Origin: Uliginosibacterium gangwonense DSM 18521
GTDB lineage: Bacteria > Pseudomonadota > Gammaproteobacteria > Burkholderiales > Rhodocyclaceae
Assembly: GCF_000373965.1 (NCBI RefSeq)
Contig: NZ_KB892865.1
Coordinates: 77,338-141,337, forward strand
DNA length: 64,000 nt
Direction: 5' to 3'
Shown: in pieces, positions 58,752 through 64,000 of the stretch
Layout: each line of letters starts with the position of its first letter
Numbering within the stretch: position 1 is the stretch's first letter
Made by a program: the position numbers and the translations under genes
Notes under the pieces: generated by a model
What the model was told of the DNA's origin: nothing
What the model saw: only the letters and a program-made list of their open reading frames with translations
Database searches by the model: none

Positions 58752-59705
58752 TCAGGCGGGCGGCCCCTCGCCCGCCTGCCCCGTACTTTGCGCAAGCCAA
58801 TCTAAAAGCGTTTGGTCAAACTGCCCATAGATGGGAATTACGCACGTCTCACTGTTTGCATCCCGCCGTTTCACATGCAGCTTGACGTAACCAGGGCCGG
58901 GTTCGGTTGAGTAGCCCACGATCTCATCACGCGGGATACTTCCGCTACGCAAAGCTGCCCGAAAGCTCATATGGTCGACATGGAGTTCCAGGCAGCATTT
59001 CAGACGTCCGTAACTCATCCACCCAAAATAAACCCACAAAAGGGCAAACACACCAAGAACAGCCAACAATAGCATCGACACGTAACCGGTCGACAGGAAA
59101 AGGTATGCTGCAAACAGCAAAGCCAAAAGCCCGCATGCAAATGTTGCACACTCCTGAATCTTTTCCTGTCTGCTAGCCATGTAGGTTTGCAAAGGCCTGT
59201 CGCAGGGCAGATCTACTCCAGCCTGTTCAGGCCTTGAGTAGTTGGGGCTGCTACGGAGCCATGTATAAAAGGCCTCGTCAGCAGTACAGGGGAGCGGAAT
59301 CTTGACGGAGTCTTTCACACCTCCGACCAGATACAGATACAAGTCCATATGCCCACCACGCGGGCGGATTGAATAGCCAATGATGCGCTCACGCTCAATG
59401 CAGGCGGATCGATAGCCTGTCTCAAATGACAGAAAGTCTTCCCCCAACTCCAGACGAAAAGCCAGAATGAAATAAGTAATGATCAGCGGATTCAGGGTCT
59501 GACCAATTAGTACAAACGTCACAAAAAAATCCGACAGTCCTGTGCCATGATGCATGTAGATGAACCAGGCAATCACAAACAGCGCTACAGGTATGATTAC
59601 CCACGCCATACGCTTGTTTTTTGCCGCTGCCACATAAGTTAGAAGCGGTTGTGTCGCCCCGCTCTCACTTTTATCCGTGCACTCTGACACGAGCCTGATT
59701 CCCAT
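58752..59705 (-). CDS. Membrane protein with duplicated PH-like domain
   Basis: The 317-residue protein has two similar soluble parts. The first is LSFETGYRSACIERERIIGYSIRPR and the second HMSFRAALRSGSIPRDEIVGYSTEP. Each follows membrane helices, with hydrophobic segments near residues 35-85 and 190-240. The alternation of membrane pair and beta domain looks like an internal tandem duplication. No family name is known to me. It is convergent with uppP. Confidence 0.6.
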   Translation of the reverse strand: MGIRLVSECTDKSESGATQPLLTYVAAAKNKRMAWVIIPVALFVIAWFIYMHHGTGLSDFFVTFVLIGQTLNPLIITYFILAFRLELGEDFLSFETGYRSACIERERIIGYSIRPRGGHMDLYLYLVGGVKDSVKIPLPCTADEAFYTWLRSSPNYSRPEQAGVDLPCDRPLQTYMASRQEKIQECATFACGLLALLFAAYLFLSTGYVSMLLLAVLGVFALLWVYFGWMSYGRLKCCLELHVDHMSFRAALRSGSIPRDEIVGYSTEPGPGYVKLHVKRRDANSETCVIPIYGQFDQTLLDWLAQSTGQAGEGPPA

Positions 59706-59752
59706 TGGATGAACTCAAAGGGATTCTATCCGAATATAGCAAATACATTCCA

Positions 59753-59788
59753 AGAAGCTGTAACAAAATGGAGTGCGACAGTTCTGGC
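59753..59788. repeat. One-armed copy of the 39.7 kb repeat
   Basis: Starting AGAAGCTGTAACAAAATGG, the 36 bp match the right arm of the 39689-39803 element (in inverse orientation) at about 33 positions. There is no second arm here, so this is either a truncated copy or a singlet of the repeat family. Confidence 0.7.
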
Positions 59789-59864
59789 CTCTAATTCAGA
59801 CTGAGCGATCCTTCCCAGCACAAAGACTCATTCTCAGGCGCAGCGTGGCCGCAGCCATAAAAGC

Positions 59865-59902
59865 AAAAGCCACCCGCAACACATATGCTTCGGGTAGCTT
59901 TT
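59865..59902 (-). terminator. Terminator of the TRAP-type binding protein gene
   Basis: AAAAGCCACCCG (59865-59876) and CGGGTAGCTTTT (59891-59902) pair with one mismatch around a 14-nt loop. On the minus strand GGCTTTTGC follows. It lies 16 nt past the stop. Confidence 0.65.
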
Positions 59903-59918
59903 ATGACTGTTGGTGGTG

Positions 59919-60905
59919 CTATTTGGTGGTCACGATCTTCATCACGGTTTCCAGATCGTTGGAATCTTTGATGAAGGCGTTGTAGGTCTTGACGGCTTGG
60001 GCTTCGATCCCGGTCATGGAAATCTGCGCATGCGCGATGATCGTCACGCCTGCTTTTTTGGCTGCGACCAATGCAGCCGCTTCCTGATCTTTCCACAGCT
60101 TGCCCATGTACTCGGTGCTCTCGCTTGCGGCCTGTTTCAGTATGTCCTGCTGCGCGGACGGCAGCTTGTCCCAGATTTTCTTTGACATCACCAACACATC
60201 GGGCATGAGCATGTGCTCATCCTGCATCAGATAGGGGGCGAGCTTGTGATGATCGGCCCCTACATAGTTAACAATGCCTCCTTCGGCACAATCAATCTCT
60301 CCGGCGCGAAAGGCGTCGGCCACCTTGTTGAAGGGAATTGAGACGGACGTGGCCCCCAGATTCAGGATCAAGGCTTCAAACACTTTGGATTGCAGAATGC
60401 GGATACGCAGCCCCGCAAAATCATCCCGGGAGCGCAAGGCTTTTTTGCAGTAGAAATCTCTGGCCCCGCTATCGAGGTACATGATGCGGACATATCCTGC
60501 GCGCAGCAATTCGTCATCAAGACGTTGCCCAAACGGCCCCTTGAGCACCTTCCACATGTGATCTGAGGAGCGGAACAAATAGGGCAGACTTGCCAGATCT
60601 GCCGCAGGTGCCTTGCCGGCAAAAGACCCCAGACTCACCCGCGCAAACGCCTGGCTACCCTCTACTACATGGCGCAAGGCATCTTGTTCGCCCCCTAACG
60701 CACCATCGGGCTTGACCACTACGGAAAGCTCACCTTTACTGCGCTGGGCCACCAGTTGTCCAAAATACTCGACGGTTCGGACCACCGGATGATTAGCATT
60801 CTGCTGGTCAGATGAAACCAACACGGTCGCGCCCTGCGAAGCTGCGCAGCAAAACACTCCCAGCCCGAAGAGCACTGTACGGGAACACGCAAAAACAGAT
60901 CGCAT
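59919..60905 (-). CDS. TRAP transporter DctP-type substrate-binding protein, orphan
   Basis: The 328-residue protein has a signal peptide (FACSRTVLFGLGVFCCAASQGA) and the DctP fold with the conserved Arg-x-G-like region (GLRIRILQSKVF). It also has the family's C-terminal segment (KLPSAQQDILKQAASESTEYM). TRAP systems need membrane subunits (DctQ and DctM), which are not next to it. It may work with distant subunits or as a ligand sensor. Confidence 0.85.
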   Translation of the reverse strand: MRSVFACSRTVLFGLGVFCCAASQGATVLVSSDQQNANHPVVRTVEYFGQLVAQRSKGELSVVVKPDGALGGEQDALRHVVEGSQAFARVSLGSFAGKAPAADLASLPYLFRSSDHMWKVLKGPFGQRLDDELLRAGYVRIMYLDSGARDFYCKKALRSRDDFAGLRIRILQSKVFEALILNLGATSVSIPFNKVADAFRAGEIDCAEGGIVNYVGADHHKLAPYLMQDEHMLMPDVLVMSKKIWDKLPSAQQDILKQAASESTEYMGKLWKDQEAAALVAAKKAGVTIIAHAQISMTGIEAQAVKTYNAFIKDSNDLETVMKIVTTK

Positions 60906-61288
60906 ATAGGCACCTTTATGCAAATTGCATTATAAATCCAACCATAAACCTGCAATTAATATGTAAAAAACTGTCACACACTTTCAAAGAAATTCTGGTG
61001 TGCATCCCACGCCAAAGCAAGCAAACCCGCCTGAGTTGAGCACTTACACTAATAAACACATCATAAATGGAAAAAGTGAGAAATTCATCACATGCAAAAT
61101 TCGTCCTTTTGGGCACAAAATGTTAATCCCTCTCACCGTGCGGTTTTGCGCCTCAACCAGAAAAACAAATAACGTTTAATCACTAACCGTGTGTCGGCTC
61201 AACAACTTAGCGCGCCCAAACTCGCTATTGTGAGTACGTTTTTACCCCGCAACCCGCAGTTCAGGCTATTCGCCCAAGATTTCCCCCA
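60906..61288. other. Divergent intergenic region of about 380 bp
   Basis: It separates the DctP-type gene and the GGDEF gene, which run in opposite directions. It is AT-rich with several T/A tracts. No complete promoter or small RNA could be assigned with confidence. Confidence 0.4.
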
Positions 61289-62455
61289 ATGAATCAAAGT
61301 TACCGAAAACTTCTGCTCATCAGCCTGACGGCCGCATGCGTTGTAGCGCTTGGCGTCTGGTTAAGCATGGACTACCGGAATTTCCTGAGCGATGAGCAGA
61401 ACCAGGATACGCTTCACACCCAGATCACCAACCTTCACGCTGTGCAAGATGCCCACTATGGGCTGGAACTGGCCTACGCGACCGCAGTACAGGAAGGCGC
61501 AGGCAAAGCATTGGTGCAATACCGCCAAGCCCGGCAACGGTGGGAGGCTGCATTGCAGCTTGCCCTACAGAATCTGGAGGGAAGCCCGCAACTCCACCAC
61601 ACCCTGAACACACTGGCCGATGACGCACGGGTACGCATGGGGCGCGAGGCGCAGACACTTGAAACCATTCAGACTGGGGGGATTCCGGCAGAACCGCCCT
61701 CGTTTAGTGGCCTGGATGCCTATGCCCGGTTGGAAGCTACCTTGCAAACCCAGCACGAGCTATTGGATGCCCGCCTGGGGTCGAAAATCAGGCGGTTTTT
61801 CTACATCGCCATCGCACTGACACTGGTGTTGTTCAGCCTGCTGGGCACTGCGCTGTGCATCATGAATTTCGCCCGCCTGCGGGTGCGCACGCTGGAGCAC
61901 AAGCTCAAGGAAGAAGCCACCCATAACGAGCAGACCGGCTTGGCCAATCGCCGTTACCTCAATGACTGGTTAAGGGCGCAAATATCGACGGCCTCCCGCA
62001 TGGGGGATAGCTTCAATGTGATGCTTTTGAACCTGGATGGTTTAGACCAGATCAGCCAGACCTATGGCGAAGCGATGACGACCGAGTTCCTCAAGGCCAC
62101 CGCCCAGAGGCTGGTCAGCAACTCCCGGGCGGGGGATTTCACTGCACACATAGGTAACAATGAGTTTGTGGTGATCTTCTCCTGCGAGCCAGACAGTCGA
62201 GAGGTAGGCCGCTTTGCCGAGCGCCTGATCCGGCACTTGAAAAAACCCATCGTCCCGGACCTTCCCGGCGGGCTGGTGACTGTCAGCATCGGTATGGCCA
62301 ATTACCCGGCCGATGGGACAACCCCTGATACGCTGCTGGACGCTGCCAGCGTTGCGATGCAACAGGCCAAGCGTGCGGGCAATGCGGCCTACGCCTATAA
62401 GCTGGAAAGCAGACGCGAAGGTTTGCCTGGAGTGTGGGAAGTCAGCCGCTTCTAG
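61289..62455 (+). CDS. GGDEF-domain membrane protein with degenerate active site
   Basis: The 388-residue protein has an N-terminal membrane helix (LLLISLTAACVVALGVWLSM), a periplasmic helical sensor part and a second membrane helix (FYIAIALTLVLFSLLGTALCIM). A GGDEF-like domain begins near HNEQTGLANRRYLNDWL. The signature loop is IGNNEFVVIF, where GGDEF would stand, so only E and F remain. It probably does not make cyclic di-GMP but may bind nucleotides or relay a signal. Confidence 0.8.
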   Translation: MNQSYRKLLLISLTAACVVALGVWLSMDYRNFLSDEQNQDTLHTQITNLHAVQDAHYGLELAYATAVQEGAGKALVQYRQARQRWEAALQLALQNLEGSPQLHHTLNTLADDARVRMGREAQTLETIQTGGIPAEPPSFSGLDAYARLEATLQTQHELLDARLGSKIRRFFYIAIALTLVLFSLLGTALCIMNFARLRVRTLEHKLKEEATHNEQTGLANRRYLNDWLRAQISTASRMGDSFNVMLLNLDGLDQISQTYGEAMTTEFLKATAQRLVSNSRAGDFTAHIGNNEFVVIFSCEPDSREVGRFAERLIRHLKKPIVPDLPGGLVTVSIGMANYPADGTTPDTLLDAASVAMQQAKRAGNAAYAYKLESRREGLPGVWEVSRF

Positions 62456-62635
62456 CGGCCCGGATAGTCATCACGCGCCGGATTGTGAAGATGACTGTCC
62501 GTTCCCGCTGAACTTCAGGGAACACAATGTGGCGGGCTGTCACACCCGCCCCTACGCCCACCAAGATCACGGTAAGATCATGCATCGCTGCAAGATGCGC
62601 TTGCAGACAGTCTCCCCCACCACGAGGGCTGCGGC

Positions 62636-63913
62636 ATGATCTTCGAACTGGATATGCGGACGGTGCATGAGTTTGGTATGGCCCTGCTGATCGGCGCCCT
62701 GGTCGGCATTGAGAGGGAGAAACGCAAGGCGCTCAAACAGGTTCCAACCTTTGCAGGCATCCGCACCTTCATACTGATTGCCGAAATCGGGGCGCTTTCT
62801 GCATGGCTCTCCATCCAGATGAGCATGCCCCTGATCTTCGGCGTGGCGCTGGCCGGATTGTTCGCTCAGGTCGCCGTGGCCTACGTGCTGGAAAAGCGGG
62901 CCAACACGAGTTCCGTCGGGCTCACCACCGAGTTTGCAGGTGTAGCTGTCTTCATGCTTGGCGCAGCCGTCATGTTCGGGCATGCCGCCATCGCCATCAG
63001 CTTGGCCGTGATCAATACCACCCTGCTGGCGTTCAAGGGTGAGTTGCACGGTGCGGTCAACAAACTGGGGCAGGACGATATCTACGCGGGGCTGAAACTG
63101 TTAATCGCCAGCTTTATCGTGCTGCCCTTGCTGCCAGATGCGCCCATTGACCCCTGGCACGCACTCAACCCCTACAAACTGTGGCTGCTGGTCATCCTGA
63201 TCTCGGCATTGTCCCTGGTCGGCTACGTTGCCACCCGCTGGCTGGGCAGCGCACGTGGGGTCGCCATCACCGGTTTCAGTGGCGGGCTGGTCTCATCCAC
63301 GGCAGTAACCCTCTCGATGGCACGCGAAAGCCGTGAAGGCGGCCATGAGGCAATGGGTACAACGTATGCCGCAGGCATCCTATTCGCCTGGGTGGTGATG
63401 TTCCTGCGCATCATCGTCATGATGCTGGTGCTCAGCCCCACCCTGCTGCGTCAGGCGCTCCCCGCCTTGGGCCTGATGCTGCTGATCAACCTGGGCTTTG
63501 CCTTGGGCTACTACCTGCACGGCCTGCGCACCCAACCGGGGGAGGTCAACGAAGTCCCCCTGACCAACCCCTTCAGCCTGTGGTCAGCCAGTAAGTTCGG
63601 CCTGCTCTTTGCCGTCGTGCTTCTGCTCGTCGCTGTGTCCCGGCAGGCGTTCTCAGCCAGCAGCGTGGTATGGGTGGGCGTGCTGGCGGGTTTGACAGAC
63701 GTGGATGCCATCACCTTGTCGATGTCTGATTTCGGCAAGACGGCAGGCATGTCGAGCATCGCCATTCAGGCTATTGTCGCGGCGGTGTTGGCCAACACGG
63801 TGGTCAAGTGTGCGCTGGCAGTCGGGCTGGGCAGCAAGGGGCTGGGGCGCAGCATGATCCCGGCGTCAGTCGTCTTGCTGGTGGTCGGGGGTGGCAGTAT
63901 GTTCATGGTCTAG
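62636..63913 (+). CDS. MgtC/DUF4010 membrane protein
   Basis: The 425-residue protein begins with the MgtC motif (LLIGALVGIEREKRKAL) and has about ten membrane helices. The second half (LVSSTAVTLSMARESREGG and ADVDAITLSMSD-like GLTDVDAITLSMSDFGK) is the DUF4010 domain. Members are widespread and linked to magnesium homeostasis or stress, with function unproven. ATG 62636 is used. Confidence 0.9.
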   Translation: MIFELDMRTVHEFGMALLIGALVGIEREKRKALKQVPTFAGIRTFILIAEIGALSAWLSIQMSMPLIFGVALAGLFAQVAVAYVLEKRANTSSVGLTTEFAGVAVFMLGAAVMFGHAAIAISLAVINTTLLAFKGELHGAVNKLGQDDIYAGLKLLIASFIVLPLLPDAPIDPWHALNPYKLWLLVILISALSLVGYVATRWLGSARGVAITGFSGGLVSSTAVTLSMARESREGGHEAMGTTYAAGILFAWVVMFLRIIVMMLVLSPTLLRQALPALGLMLLINLGFALGYYLHGLRTQPGEVNEVPLTNPFSLWSASKFGLLFAVVLLLVAVSRQAFSASSVVWVGVLAGLTDVDAITLSMSDFGKTAGMSSIAIQAIVAAVLANTVVKCALAVGLGSKGLGRSMIPASVVLLVVGGGSMFMV

Positions 63914-64000
63914 GCCACACCGATCACGCCCCCCAGCCAGAAAGGCTATTTGGCGATTCCTGATTGGGCAGAATCAAGGCATTGTCCTACGCACTGATTC
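63914..64000. other. Right edge without a gene
   Basis: No gene start or structured element is visible in the last 87 bases. Confidence 0.4.

Overview
The window looks like the chromosome of a Gram-negative betaproteobacterium. Reasons are the divergent aspartate/aromatic aminotransferase and uvrB pair followed by a small phosphatase, the split chromate transporter, the TIGR02001-type porin, and the general codon and GC character. The genus cannot be named from sequence alone.

Positions 1 to about 16600 are a one-directional (+) replication and integration module of a temperate phage or phage-derived island. It encodes a primase-helicase (cut by the left edge), a Cas4/RecB-like nuclease, an SNF2-type helicase, a family A DNA polymerase, a Cys-rich conserved phage protein, a degenerate exonuclease, a VRR-type nuclease, a possible ArdA-like antirestriction protein, an ATP-dependent DNA ligase, an excisionase and a tyrosine integrase. 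The module is split by a strong terminator near 8.5 kb and a hairpin near 10.0 kb. It carries a recurrent motif, TCTAAC-N4-TCT, mostly at gene starts.

Positions 16.7 to 27.8 kb are cargo. First comes a lipoprotein, then a minus-strand defence cluster: hsdM, a DUF1016 nuclease, hsdS, a PD-(D/E)XK protein, a zinc-ribbon protein, a Fic protein and hsdR. The DUF1016 gene is bracketed by a 25-bp direct repeat, as if inserted between hsdM and hsdS. A perfect TGTGA-N6-TCACA site precedes hsdM and a cluster of palindromic sites precedes fic-hsdR. A tRNA-3'-end-like string at 27937-27958 may mark the right edge of the island.

Positions 28 to 31.5 kb are a gene-poor, partly decayed zone with a cold-shock protein, an IF-1 with a TTG start, two small orphan genes and a broken DNA methyltransferase, ending at tRNA-Asn.

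From 31.7 kb on the window reads as host chromosome. Its most unusual locus is 33.0-36.1 kb: a thioredoxin-like protein and a radical SAM/SPASM enzyme converge on an operon of a nucleotidyltransferase-fold protein and a membrane protein ending in a Gly/Cys repeat tail. After aminotransferase and uvrB comes a hydroxycinnamate locus (LysR regulator, phenolic acid decarboxylase, tannase/feruloyl esterase). Next are a chromate transporter, an acetylesterase, an ethanolamine-type permease with a porin, phosphomannomutase, SlyD, a peroxiredoxin-fold protein lacking its peroxidatic Cys, and a tRNA-maturation neighbourhood (trmB, two dus genes, tRNA-Gly, tRNA-Cys, tRNA-Gly). The right end holds uppP, a TRAP-type binding protein, a GGDEF protein with a degenerate signature, and an MgtC/DUF4010 membrane protein.
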